Positions 34,331 to 43,700 of a stretch of DNA of 51,024 bases are shown here, in pieces; positions within the stretch are counted from its first letter, which is position 1, and the number at the start of each line of letters is the position of its first letter. The notes beneath the pieces were generated by a model that saw only the letters and a list, made by a program, of their open reading frames with translations, made no database searches and had not been told where the DNA came from. The stretch comes from an uncultured Clostridia bacterium. Its GTDB lineage: Bacteria > Bacillota > Clostridia > Oscillospirales > Oscillospiraceae. The translations under genes and the position numbers were made by a program. The DNA lies in NCBI GenBank assembly GCA_945915065.1, contig CAMEER010000008.1, positions 1 through 51,024 on the forward strand, in the 5' to 3' direction.

Positions 34331-34441
34331 GGAGCGCCCTCCTTCTGCTATCATGTTGCTATTTTAGCAGCGCTAATGCAGCGCCAATTTTAGATGTATC
34401 AGTATCTGTACTGCTTCTTCACAATCCTCGATACATGATAA

Positions 34442-34477
34442 GCTGGCGTCACCGAAAAAGGCAAATTCGCCAGTTGT
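34442..34477 (-). promoter_or_regulatory. Hairpin in the long leader of the matrix operon
   Basis: The 5' leader is about 245 nt. On the minus strand it contains CTGGCG ... CGCCAG arms around a loop with GCCTTTTTCGG. No known riboswitch class was matched. Otherwise 34331-34553 holds no gene. Confidence 0.35.
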
Positions 34478-34553
34478 TTCTATTAAAATTAATCTTTTGA
34501 ATTGGACATAAGGCCAATGACTTTATGACTTTAAATTAATAGCTCTCCATATT

Positions 34554-34612
34554 TGTCAAAATTCGACATATTTCGACACAAAAAGGATAGCACCCTTGCA
34601 CTAAAGTGTCAA
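34554..34612 (-). promoter_or_regulatory. Promoter of the matrix operon with Spo0A-box-like sites
   Basis: On the minus strand TTGACA (34607-34612) and TATCCT (34584-34589) are spaced by 17 bp. Just downstream two exact TGTCGAA heptamers lie at 34572-34578 and 34562-34568, ten bases apart, and TGTCAAA lies on the other strand at 34554-34560. TGNCGAA is the 0A box bound by Spo0A. Position over the start site suggests repression by Spo0A-P, though this is inference. Confidence 0.65.
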
Positions 34613-34678
34613 GGAAAAATTGTATGCATCAAAATTTTGTAACCGTCAAATCTACCAGCGCATAGACTCCCATGGGAT

Positions 34679-34716
34679 AATAGTGTTGGAACGCTCCGGA
34701 ACGTTCCAACACTATT
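34679..34716 (+). promoter_or_regulatory. Hairpin before tnpA
   Basis: 14-bp perfect arms (aatagtgttggaac / gttccaacactatt), loop of 10. Such structures near IS ends can block read-through expression of the transposase from outside promoters. Confidence 0.5.
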
Positions 34717-34737
34717 CAAGTTTAGGAGGGACTTGCA

Positions 34738-35088
34738 GTGACATCAACAGAGCTGAAGCACCAGGCACGGCTGCAGGAATGGGCAGCAGAAATTCAAGAT
34801 TGCAGGAGTAGTGGTTTATCCGTCCGGCAATGGTGCAGGCAGAGAGGAACCACACCCACCACATATTATCGATGGGAACGCGAGTTGTTATCCATTGCTG
34901 GTACAACGATGACACAGCTTGAAACACCTGCCGTTGCGTTTGCGGAATTACCAGTACCGAAACAGGCGTGCTGCAACACAGCGGAACGATCCGCTACACT
35001 GCGAGTGGGTAATGTCAGCATAGATGTCTATCCGCAGTGCGGCGCAGAGCAGATGAAAATGCTGGTTGAGATCCTCCGCACATGCTGA
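34738..35088 (+). CDS. tnpA: IS66 TnpA accessory protein
   Basis: 116 residues from GTG with GGAGGG upstream. Helix-turn-helix-like start (LQEWAAEIQDCRSSGLSVRQWCRQRG, TTYYRWEREL) as in IS66 OrfA. Overlaps tnpB by seven bases. Required with TnpB for transposition in the family. Confidence 0.88.
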   Translation: MTSTELKHQARLQEWAAEIQDCRSSGLSVRQWCRQRGTTPTTYYRWERELLSIAGTTMTQLETPAVAFAELPVPKQACCNTAERSATLRVGNVSIDVYPQCGAEQMKMLVEILRTC

Positions 35089-35438
35089 ACGACTTTACCG
35101 GAGCCGACAAGGTTTACATCGCCTGTGGCTACACCGATCTGCGCAAAGGGATCGACGGTCTGGCCAGAATGGTTCAACAGCAGTTTGCATTGGATCCCTT
35201 CACCAACACACTGTTCCTGTTCTGCGGGCGGCGCAGAGACCGGATTAAGGGACTATACTGGGAAAAGGACGGTTTTATTCTGGTCTACAAGCGGCTGGAA
35301 CAGGGTGCATACCAGTGGCCGAGGAGTGAATCCGAGGTACGTTCATTGACGCCGCAGCAGTACCGCTGGCTGATGGAAGGTTTACAGATCGAGCAGCCAA
35401 AAGCCCACCGCCCGGTGTCTGGACTGAGCATGATATAA
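35082..35438 (+). CDS. tnpB: IS66 TnpB accessory protein
   Basis: 118 residues with the hallmark YIACGYTDLRKGIDGLA, LFLFCGRRRDRIKGLYWEKDG and YQWPR of IS66 OrfB. Full length. Confidence 0.95.
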   Translation: MLNDFTGADKVYIACGYTDLRKGIDGLARMVQQQFALDPFTNTLFLFCGRRRDRIKGLYWEKDGFILVYKRLEQGAYQWPRSESEVRSLTPQQYRWLMEGLQIEQPKAHRPVSGLSMI

Positions 35439-35506
35439 GGCAAACAAAACTGATAAAAGCATTGAAAATGCTGGCTTTTTGGCGCTTTCTGTGGTATAAT
35501 TTTCTT

Positions 35507-37105
35507 ATGAAAAACGAGAAAAGAACTGCCACAAAGAACGCGGAAATGGTGACCATCTCACGCGCAGAATATGAATCTCAGCAGGCACAGCTTACTGAGC
35601 TGAAGCTCCAGAACCAATGGCTTCTGGAGCAGTTGGGCCTTGCTAAAAAACGGCAGTTTGGCTCATCCTCAGAGAAGCTCCAGGAGGAGCTGGTGGGCCA
35701 ACTGTCGTTAAGCTTCAATGAACTGGAAGCCTACGCATTTGGCACCAAGTCCACTGCCCCGGAACAGATCGCCGTGAAAGCCCATGCGCGCAAGCGGCAG
35801 TCCGGCAATGTCCTGGATGTCGTTCCGGAAGGGACGCCCACCGAGGTGGTGGAACACCGCCTGAGCGGCGAAGAACTTGTCTGCGCGTCCTGCGGCAGCA
35901 GAATGGAGGAGATCGGCAAAGAGATCCACCGTACACTGCAGATGAAGCCCGCGCAGTTCTGGATCCGCGAGGACGTGTATTATACCTATGCCTGCAAGAA
36001 CTGTGAACTGAAGACCGGCGAAGCCAACATTCTGAAAACGCCGAAGGAGCCTGCACTGCTGCCCGGCAGCTTTGCTTCCGCAGAGGCGGTGGCGCATATT
36101 GCGGTACAAAAGTTTGTAATGTTCTCGCCGCTGTACCGCTTGGAGCAGGAGTTTCACCGCCAGGGCCTGAAGCTGTCCCGGCAGACCATGTCCAACTGGC
36201 TGCTGAACTCCTCGGAGATGTGGCTGCAGCCGATCTACAACGCGCTGCATAAGCAGCTCTGCAAAGAGTCGGTGCTGCATGCGGATGAGACCACCCTGCA
36301 GGTACTGAAAGAAGCAGGGCGGCCATCCACCAGCAAATCCTATATGTGGCTGTACCGAACCAGCGGCTGTACGGAGCATCCCATTGTTCTGTACGAATAC
36401 CAGCCCACGCGGAAAGCGGAGCATGCGGAAACCTTCCTGAAGAACTTTTCCGGATGGCTCCATGCGGATGGGTACCAGGGATACCACAAACTGCCGGGGA
36501 ATATCCGGGTGGTTGGGTGCTGGGCTCACGCACGGCGAAAATTTGATGAGGCTCTGCAAACGCTGCCCAAAGAAAAGCAGAAAGACGCTCCGGCAGCGAT
36601 TGGCGAATGCTATTGCTCCCGGCTTTTCAAGCTGGAAGAGGCTTTTGCAGATCTGACGCCGGAAGCACGGCATGAGAAGCGGCTGGAACAGGAAAAACCT
36701 GTTTTAGACGCGTTGTTGTCGTGGGCAAATGAGATGCAGGCGAAAACAGCGCCAAAATCCGCAATGGGCAGGGCGCTCCATTACCTGTTGGAGCAGTGGC
36801 CCTACTTGATCCGCTATCTGGAGGATGGCCGTCTGGAACTGAGCAACAATCGTGCGGAACGCAGCATTAAGCCCTTTGTGATGGGAAGGAAGAACTGGCT
36901 CTTTGCCAACACACCGGGTGGTGCGCAGGCCAGCAGTGTGATCTACAGCCTCATTGAAACGGCGAAAGAGAACGGCTTGGATCCGTACCGATACCTGCTC
37001 TGGGTCCTGCGGAATGCTCCCGTTCTGAGCCAGTCGGACGAACCTTGGGCCGAACAGCTCTCACCCGCCAATGCCCCGGATGAATGCAGAATACCACTGA
37101 AATGA
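35507..37105 (+). CDS. tnpC: IS66 TnpC DDE transposase
   Basis: 532 residues. Leucine-zipper-like N-terminus (LTELKLQNQWLLEQLGLAKKRQFG), zinc-finger part with CASCG and CKNC, then the catalytic domain: aspartates in LHADETTLQVL and WLHADGYQGYH, glutamate in LSNNRAERSIKPFV. C-terminal SLIETAKENGLDPYRYLLWVL. ATG at 35507 is chosen, close after a TATAAT at 35495. Confidence 0.95.
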   Translation: MKNEKRTATKNAEMVTISRAEYESQQAQLTELKLQNQWLLEQLGLAKKRQFGSSSEKLQEELVGQLSLSFNELEAYAFGTKSTAPEQIAVKAHARKRQSGNVLDVVPEGTPTEVVEHRLSGEELVCASCGSRMEEIGKEIHRTLQMKPAQFWIREDVYYTYACKNCELKTGEANILKTPKEPALLPGSFASAEAVAHIAVQKFVMFSPLYRLEQEFHRQGLKLSRQTMSNWLLNSSEMWLQPIYNALHKQLCKESVLHADETTLQVLKEAGRPSTSKSYMWLYRTSGCTEHPIVLYEYQPTRKAEHAETFLKNFSGWLHADGYQGYHKLPGNIRVVGCWAHARRKFDEALQTLPKEKQKDAPAAIGECYCSRLFKLEEAFADLTPEARHEKRLEQEKPVLDALLSWANEMQAKTAPKSAMGRALHYLLEQWPYLIRYLEDGRLELSNNRAERSIKPFVMGRKNWLFANTPGGAQASSVIYSLIETAKENGLDPYRYLLWVLRNAPVLSQSDEPWAEQLSPANAPDECRIPLK

Positions 37106-37149
37106 AACCATGCCCTCCCTGCTTGTACACTGGGAGGGCATGGTTTTTA
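37105..37149 (+). terminator. Terminator at the end of IS66
   Basis: 15-bp perfect stem (aaaccatgccctccc / gggagggcatggttt), 12-base loop, followed by TTTAT, directly after the tnpC stop. Confidence 0.85.
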
Positions 37150-37230
37150 TACGCCGTCAGATTTGACGGTTACAAAATTTTTGTCGGCTTGTTGAGCAGG
37201 CTTACGGAAGATCTGCTGTTCACTAACAGG

Positions 37231-37269
37231 TTCAGCCCACCTGTGCCGCAGCGGCACAGGTGGGCTGAA
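37231..37269. terminator. 18-bp perfect hairpin downstream of the second pilus operon
   Basis: Arms ttcagcccacctgtgccg / cggcacaggtgggctgaa with a 3-base loop and no T-run on either side. It lies about 120 bp beyond the last sortase stop, so termination or mRNA-end protection of the pilus operon is likely; a recombination target is an alternative. The rest of 37150-37390 holds no gene that I can see. Confidence 0.55.
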
Positions 37270-37390
37270 GTGGTGTTATTCAGTTGTCGTGGGGTTTTCC
37301 GGAGACGCTTACGGGGCTTGTACATTGGTAGAGTTGTCGCTTATCACGTTTCTGTGCAACATATATTGAGACAGCGTGGGCTACGAGGGG

Positions 37391-38131
37391 CTATGCTTCT
37401 GGTTCGGACTCTGCCCTCTCACAAAACACTACATATCGTTGGTAGTTATGGCGATATGGGTGGCAGGTAATCAGCGTTACCAAATCGCGGCCCTTCTGTA
37501 TCAGCAGCTGGTTAATGTCAGTGGGATAGATGACCCGCAGTTCCACTACACGATAGACAAGCGTTTCTCTGAAGTTCTCAATATAGATCTCATCCCCGAT
37601 CTCCAGAGCCTCAATGTCTCTAAACATGGCGGCTTTACTGTATCCCCGGTGTGCGGCGATAACACAGTTGGTATTAACGCCGCCAATGGGGTAAGAGGTT
37701 TCCGTCAGGTGCACTGCGCCGAGACGCATATTCTCATTATTTGCGCCCAGCAGAATGGGCAGCTCAATATCCATTTTGGGAATGGAGATAAAGCCAATGA
37801 CATTGCCCTCCAGCCCATACGCAGACAGATCAATGTTTGACCTTTCATAGGAAAACGGATCAGTCAAATTCCGCTGCTTTTCCAGATACAACTGCTCGTT
37901 GCGCCGCATCAACTCCTGATATAGATCTTCAAAGGGCAGGTCTTCCGTTTGCTTTTCCACCTGTCCTCTGAAAGTGTCCACCTGCACCTGCACATCTTTG
38001 TTGTACAACCAGTTTGTATAGAGCGGATAGAGAAGTACCACAGCTCCGCAAACAACCAGCAGGAGTGCGATCACTGTAAGACAGGGGGAGACTTTTTTCT
38101 TCCTGCTCACGGCTTTCTGAGTTTTTTCCAC
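37391..38131 (-). CDS. Second sortase of the second pilus operon
   Basis: 246 residues with one N-terminal membrane segment (TVIALLLVVCGAVVLLYPLY). Catalytic histidine in IAAHRGYSK and cysteine in TLITCHPYRHNYQRYVVFC, arginine included. No C-terminal membrane segment, so not a class C enzyme. Same pattern and gene position as 14399-15082, suggesting a conserved companion sortase that anchors or tips the pilus. It overlaps the preceding sortase by 25 bases. Confidence 0.88.
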   Translation of the reverse strand: MEKTQKAVSRKKKVSPCLTVIALLLVVCGAVVLLYPLYTNWLYNKDVQVQVDTFRGQVEKQTEDLPFEDLYQELMRRNEQLYLEKQRNLTDPFSYERSNIDLSAYGLEGNVIGFISIPKMDIELPILLGANNENMRLGAVHLTETSYPIGGVNTNCVIAAHRGYSKAAMFRDIEALEIGDEIYIENFRETLVYRVVELRVIYPTDINQLLIQKGRDLVTLITCHPYRHNYQRYVVFCERAESEPEA

Positions 38132-39015
38132 AACCGTTTCCCCCCATTCATGTCTTTCCGGATCACAAACGGTATACCCACCGCCAGCAGCAGTAAGGCC
38201 ACACCAATCAGCACACCCTTGTAGTACAGGTGGATGTTGATGCCGGCAACCCGCAGGTTCGCTGTGCTGCCACCTGTGGACTCCTGCGGCGGAACATACT
38301 CCGTCCGCGAACCACGGACCAAAAGCCGGTGGGTATTTACCGCATAGGGCGTACAGGTAACTAAGGTGATGTAGTCCTCTCCCTCTACCGCCACCAGATC
38401 CTCCAGCTCATTGGGCTTAACGGTTTTGATTTGATCTACCTGATACGCCAGAGTTTGATCCAATACATGAATATAGAAATAGTCTCCTATCTTTAATCTG
38501 TCCAGACTTGTAAACAGTTCCGCGTTAGGCAGGCCACGGTGACCGGTGAGAACCGAATGACGAAAAGCGCCACCGATGGGCAGAGCGGTAGATTCGATGT
38601 GTCCCACGCCCTTTTGCAGGACTTCATCGCTTGTCCCATGATAGACCGGCAGATAAACGGATATCTTTGGGATCTCCAGATATCCCATAACGCCGTCGAT
38701 GTTAAGCACATCTGCATAGTTCTCCGGCAGTGCATATCCACTTCCCGGCACAAAAGGATCGTGCACTGGATCACCGGCGAGGTTTTCATTATACTCCTCT
38801 GCCTTTTTCCATTCTGCCTCCAGCTCTGACACATCGTTGGTCTGGATGCTGTGCTGATACTCCTGAATGACAATGGCCTGATTCTTTTCCGCAAGATAGT
38901 TACTGACCGTCGGATAGAAAAACACAGCCGCGCCTATGATGACGAGAAGTCCGGCGATAACAGGCATGAGCCAATCTGCCCGTACGCTTTTTCGCGGCTG
39001 CTCAGATGTACTCAT
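38107..39015 (-). CDS. Class C (pilin-polymerising) sortase of the second pilus operon
   Basis: 302 residues, membrane segments at both ends (VIAGLLVIIGAAVFFYP and GVLIGVALLLLAVGIPFV). Catalytic histidine in LTGHRGLPN, cysteine in TLVTCTPYAVNTHRLLVRG. A DPFVPGSGY stretch near residue 85 may form the lid over the active site. GGGGAGGC precedes ATG. Confidence 0.92.
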   Translation of the reverse strand: MSTSEQPRKSVRADWLMPVIAGLLVIIGAAVFFYPTVSNYLAEKNQAIVIQEYQHSIQTNDVSELEAEWKKAEEYNENLAGDPVHDPFVPGSGYALPENYADVLNIDGVMGYLEIPKISVYLPVYHGTSDEVLQKGVGHIESTALPIGGAFRHSVLTGHRGLPNAELFTSLDRLKIGDYFYIHVLDQTLAYQVDQIKTVKPNELEDLVAVEGEDYITLVTCTPYAVNTHRLLVRGSRTEYVPPQESTGGSTANLRVAGINIHLYYKGVLIGVALLLLAVGIPFVIRKDMNGGKRLWKKLRKP

Positions 39016-39066
39016 GGCTGTGCCTCCCCGTTTTACTGCGGATCAGGGCAATGGAGCAAAGGCGGA

Positions 39067-40677
39067 TCATTCCGCCTTGCGCCTTTTGCGGTTCAGGAAG
39101 AACAGCACCAAGCCCGCACCCATGAGTGCCACACCCACGGCGGTGAAAAGAACCGTACCGATACCACCCGTGGTCGGCAGTTCAAAGCCCTGACTGTTCT
39201 GCACGGTGACCGGCACAAGGCCGGTTACCAGATCTTCCTCCCCGACCTCTACGCCACCGTCATAGTCACTGTCAGCAATAGTGATCTCGATGGGAGTGGA
39301 GATTTTATTATAGCCGGCGGGAGCCTTTGTTTCCTTAAGATAGTAAGTCCCCGCATCCAGACCGACCAGCCGGAGCTTACCCTTCATACCATTTGCAGCA
39401 TGCTCGCCGCCGACGATCAGAACGGTAGTACTGCTGCCCTGTTCATTCTCCTTTGCAAGACGATAAACACCTTCATTATCACTGATAGCAATAAATCTGA
39501 GTGCCTCGCCCCCGCTGGATTTTGACAGTTCGAACTCCGCACCGGGCAAGGGAGTAGGTGTGGTGTTCTTATTCGTCTTTGTAACATCGATACCGTAGGT
39601 GTAAACCGTGACTTTGTCCGCCTTGGAATTCCAGGAGTTTGCATCATAAGGGTTGTTGCTGTAATCCAGATAGGCCTCGTTGGGGTTACCTGCGGAGCCG
39701 ATCACAGCATTCTCGTTCAACACCGCCTCATAGTGGATATGTACCTTTTCATACCCGTTGATTTGGTCATAGTCAAAATTGACCGTAAAGCTGGTGGAGG
39801 CCGAGTTGCTGGGACGAACGTACGTAATGGTATAGTCTCCTGACTCTTCAGACAGCAAGGTTTCAGCCCCGCCGGCAGCAACACCGTACACCTTAATGGA
39901 GGAGGAGTCCAGCGTCAGTCCGTTAGAGAGCTTATCGCTGATGGCGTAATTTTTCACGATCGCATTAGCGGGATACTGGGGAATATCCGCCCGGAGGTCA
40001 AAGTTAATGGTATCTCCGATACTGGCGTTATCGCTTCCGGTGATCTTGTCTGGGGTGCTGACGGAACCCTTGCCCGTGGGATGCCCGTCGCTATCCTCGT
40101 TGATGGACTTATCCAGCGAGGGTTCAGAGGCCTTTACCGTTATCGTGGCAGGCGAAGTCATTTCCCACTTTTTACTGGTTTCATTCCATTGGGGAACCAG
40201 ATTCACAGCAGAGGGACGGTAGACTTTCATGCCGTTTTCGATGAGAATGAGATAATTGCCCATATCCAGATTGGTAATATCGCCGCTGCCGGTATGGTTG
40301 GTAGGAGTCAGTGCAACGCTGCCGCCCTTGATCGCCGCTGCCAGCTCATCATAAAACTCAGCTGCCGCGTCTGCACCCACCTTCTTCGTATTAAACTCAT
40401 TGGCATCGCGGTAAGCAGAATAATTTGCATCTACCCATGTCTGTACGCTGGCAACCCAACGATATACCGGATCCACCGGCTCGTTTTTATCGAAGTCGTA
40501 ATTCACGTCCATCAGTCGGTATGCACTCACGGTAACGTCGTCTTCAACACCGTTCACCGTAATGGTGCCTTTATCCGTACTCAAAATGGCAAAGGTCGCG
40601 GTACTCAGTGCACTGACCGCCATCAGCAACGCCAGGCACAGAGCCGTTATCTTGGAAAGAACTCTACAGGTTTTCAT
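39067..40677 (-). CDS. Major (shaft) pilin of the second operon, LPTTG-anchored
   Basis: 536 residues. Signal peptide to about TFA. SpaA-like fimbrial isopeptide domains: a DUF-type middle (SIGDTINFDLRADIPQYPAN) and a Cna-B-like domain with PLPGAEFELSKSSGG and the E-box YYLKETKAPAGYN. Sorting signal LPTTG from residue 500, then membrane helix and NRKRRKAE. A YPKN-type pilin motif is not evident; the lysine in ATITVKASEPSLDKS is a candidate acceptor. AAGGAG upstream. Confidence 0.9.
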   Translation of the reverse strand: MKTCRVLSKITALCLALLMAVSALSTATFAILSTDKGTITVNGVEDDVTVSAYRLMDVNYDFDKNEPVDPVYRWVASVQTWVDANYSAYRDANEFNTKKVGADAAAEFYDELAAAIKGGSVALTPTNHTGSGDITNLDMGNYLILIENGMKVYRPSAVNLVPQWNETSKKWEMTSPATITVKASEPSLDKSINEDSDGHPTGKGSVSTPDKITGSDNASIGDTINFDLRADIPQYPANAIVKNYAISDKLSNGLTLDSSSIKVYGVAAGGAETLLSEESGDYTITYVRPSNSASTSFTVNFDYDQINGYEKVHIHYEAVLNENAVIGSAGNPNEAYLDYSNNPYDANSWNSKADKVTVYTYGIDVTKTNKNTTPTPLPGAEFELSKSSGGEALRFIAISDNEGVYRLAKENEQGSSTTVLIVGGEHAANGMKGKLRLVGLDAGTYYLKETKAPAGYNKISTPIEITIADSDYDGGVEVGEEDLVTGLVPVTVQNSQGFELPTTGGIGTVLFTAVGVALMGAGLVLFFLNRKRRKAE

Positions 40678-40771
40678 TTGCTAAACAACTCCTTTTTTAT
40701 CTAGAATTATTTCTTGCGGATCTTCATAATAATCTGCGTATCAATTCGGTGACTCACACCGCATATTCAAG

Positions 40772-43700
40772 TCACTGGCACCGTTTACCGCGGGATCTGC
40801 GGCTGAAGAATGCCAGCAGCAGCAAAGCGCCGCCGCCCATCAGAACCGTTCCGCCCACGGCAAACAGGATCGTGCCGATGCCGCCGGAGGAAGGGAAGTC
40901 CACCGACTGCCGGTTGGGGAGCAGCAGTTTCCCGGCGGAGGTACTGATAAACGCGGGAGGCTTAGTGCTGCCCACTGCCGTGATCTGTGGCTGTTCTGTG
41001 CCTTCCGTCAGAAGAATCTTCCACTGGCCGCCGGGACGTATCCGTCCGGCAGGCGCTTTGGCTTCTACCAGCCGGTACTCACCCGCCGGCAGATTTTGGA
41101 AGTTCACGAGGCCATCAGTGTCGGTGATAACGGTGCTCACAAGTTCCCAGTTGCTTGCCGGGGCGTTCACATCGATCAGTCCGTCATCGGCAGAGCCAAT
41201 AAGCCTATACAGGCGGAATTCCGCACCAGACAGCGGCAAAGAGGTGTTTTCTGCCGCCACTTTCGTAAAGCTGAAGTTCCAGCAAAGCATAATGCCTACC
41301 TTGGCCGGCTCAGCGTACACACGAGGAACCTGTTGTGTTGTATAGGCATAACCAAAACTGTTCCATCCGATGCTTCCCGCTGTGGAGGAGCTTCCCGGCC
41401 CGCCGGAAAACTCCACAGTCAACTCTGCGCCGGGCTTAAACTCTGCCGTGTCCATCAATTGAAGGCGGAAGGCTTTCGCCGTATTCGGGGCAACAGTCGT
41501 GCTGAAATTTGTCCCGCCGCCTTTCCAGTCATCCACAGTATAACCGGTGGCAGGTACCGCGGTCGTATAGCTGATCACGTAGTCGGTACCAGCGGTAAGC
41601 GTTGTGTTGTTCAGCTTTACCACGAAGTTAGGATTTGACCAAATATAAAACTGGAAAGTACTCCCTCGCGAAGAGCTCGTATTGACCACGCCGGTATCAT
41701 TAATGGCAGGCACCTTGTCAATCAAGACAAAATTCGTATACGTTGCGTCACTGGTGTTTCTTACGGAGCAAGTATACCGTGCGTTGCCGCCCTTCTTGAT
41801 AGAGATGTAATTGACCGCATCGGATCCGGATACGCTGTTGTTGGGATTACTGCCCTCCCGCACGCTTTTCACCGCACTACTGCCGCTGTCGGCTATGGGA
41901 AAGACCGAGGCATTATCCTTGACGCCGATCAGATAGGTATTGTCGCTGTTATAGACCGGTAAGCCGCTGGATACTCTGACGTCACCGCCCAGTGTGAACT
42001 GCGCCGTATTGATGTAGTTGATGCTATACAGATCTGCGGCGGTATAACGGGTGTAAATGCGTATCGTGGCCGTCTTTCCTGCTGCCAGCGACACCCCCGA
42101 GATCGTCACCCGCTGGTGCGCTTCTCCGTTTTTCGGAGATGTCGTGGTGGTGGTTACCGTGCCTGTCAACGGAATGGTTTCACCGCTGATCTTTTTCGCC
42201 ACCGTACTGCCATTCGTAATAATCGCATACGGATACGGGATGTCGTCCGTTATCGTGGCGTTGGTTATGTTGGTATTGCCCGTATTCTTTACGGTGATAT
42301 CCCAGCAGACCACGTCGCCGAAGCGCAGAGTATTGATGCTCTTTACGGCACCGGTCGTTGCCTGCTCCCAGGTCATTTCCGTCCCAACCGAGCCTGCCAC
42401 GCAGCCTGCCGCTGCTTTGTCAATACCCACCTCATATGACGGCGGATAGATCGTAACTGTGGCCTTATATGTCTTTGCCGCTATCCGCTCACCGTCCGCC
42501 ATATTGCGAATGACTTCTTTACCATTTATGATCTTTTTTGCTGTCATAAAGCCGGGATTTTCCGTTACGCGAAAATCCTGACCTGTTTTCAGCGTCGCCG
42601 TATTATCCCACTGGGCCGGATCTGGATTCGTGTTCCGATCCACTAACACTCCATAGCAAAAAACAAACGCCTGACCCGGTTTCAACACCAAATTTCCGCC
42701 ACTGGTGCTTGTTAAAGTAAATCGATATGTTGTATTTGCGGCGCCTGATACTCTATTAGCAGATATTTTTCCGCCCACCAGTGTATAGCCGTCCGGTACA
42801 CCGTTCAGGCATACCTTCGCAATCTGCGCAATTTTATCCGTGGATAGAGAAAAATTATTCAGTGGGCCAATATAGGTGTAGCCAAACACGGCATCATACT
42901 GGAAGTTATAGCCATTCGCCGTCATCTGCTTGTGCGCCGGCGCCAAGAGAAGAGGGCCAAACGTATAAGGCTTCGTGTTATATACATAGCTACACGCATT
43001 CTCCGGAAGAATGTCATCTATCTGTTGAACTGCCAGATCCGTCCCACTGGCGCTGTCGTTGGCGATCACGATCATATATCGCACATAATCTAGACTCTCG
43101 TGGGTACCATCCGCGTTGTAAGAGCTTCGGGAATCGCCCCAGAAAGATAGATCTGCCACATCTCTATCTCCGGCAACTCCTACGTTGCCTCTCGGACGTG
43201 TGCTGACTGTGCTAAACCCGCTGACGCTCTTCTGGAAGTACAGGAGATCTTCTCCTTTCTTATAGTAGAAGTCCGTTCCCTCCGACAGGTCTACACCGTC
43301 CTGCACAATCGTCACATGGTTGTGCAGCATGATCAGATTCGGCGCTTGGCCGCCGGTGATCCCCCAGGAGGTATCCTTGCCCTGGTTCTTATCTGCCTGA
43401 CTTTTTTCAAAGGCGTCGCTGATCTGAACACGGTAGGAAATGACCACCATATCCCCGGGGGCCAAAGGCTTTTCCAGCGTAAAGTTGATGATCTTCGCTT
43501 TGGCGCTGCTTACATCGGCAGCCGTGATGGTCACCGTTTTCGGCAGCACCGTATTGTCCAGCCGGTTGTTGCCCTCGTCCACCACATAGGAATTCACCGT
43601 GATCTCTCCCGGCTCCAAGCCCTTCGTGGTGAGATAGTCCTTCAGCGGATTGGCACTGTTCACTGTCAGCGATTTGTCGGACATGTTCTTGTAATTGATG

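Larger units (their letters stand above)
34639..37173 (+). mobile_element. IS66-family insertion sequence, apparently complete
   Basis: 2535 bp with terminal inverted repeats (gtaaccgtcaaatct at 34639-34653 and its complement at 37159-37173) and the three IS66 genes tnpA, tnpB, tnpC. The 8-bp sequence AAAATTTT occurs directly on both sides (34631-34638 and 37174-37181), the target duplication size known for IS66. All frames are open, so it may be active. It sits 27 bp upstream of the -35 box of the matrix operon. Confidence 0.93.

Noticed and set aside
34442..34477. Possible c-di-GMP riboswitch in the matrix operon leader
   Set aside because: The segment GGTGACGCCAGC only loosely recalls the class I core; the flanking conserved elements are missing, so only a plain hairpin is reported.
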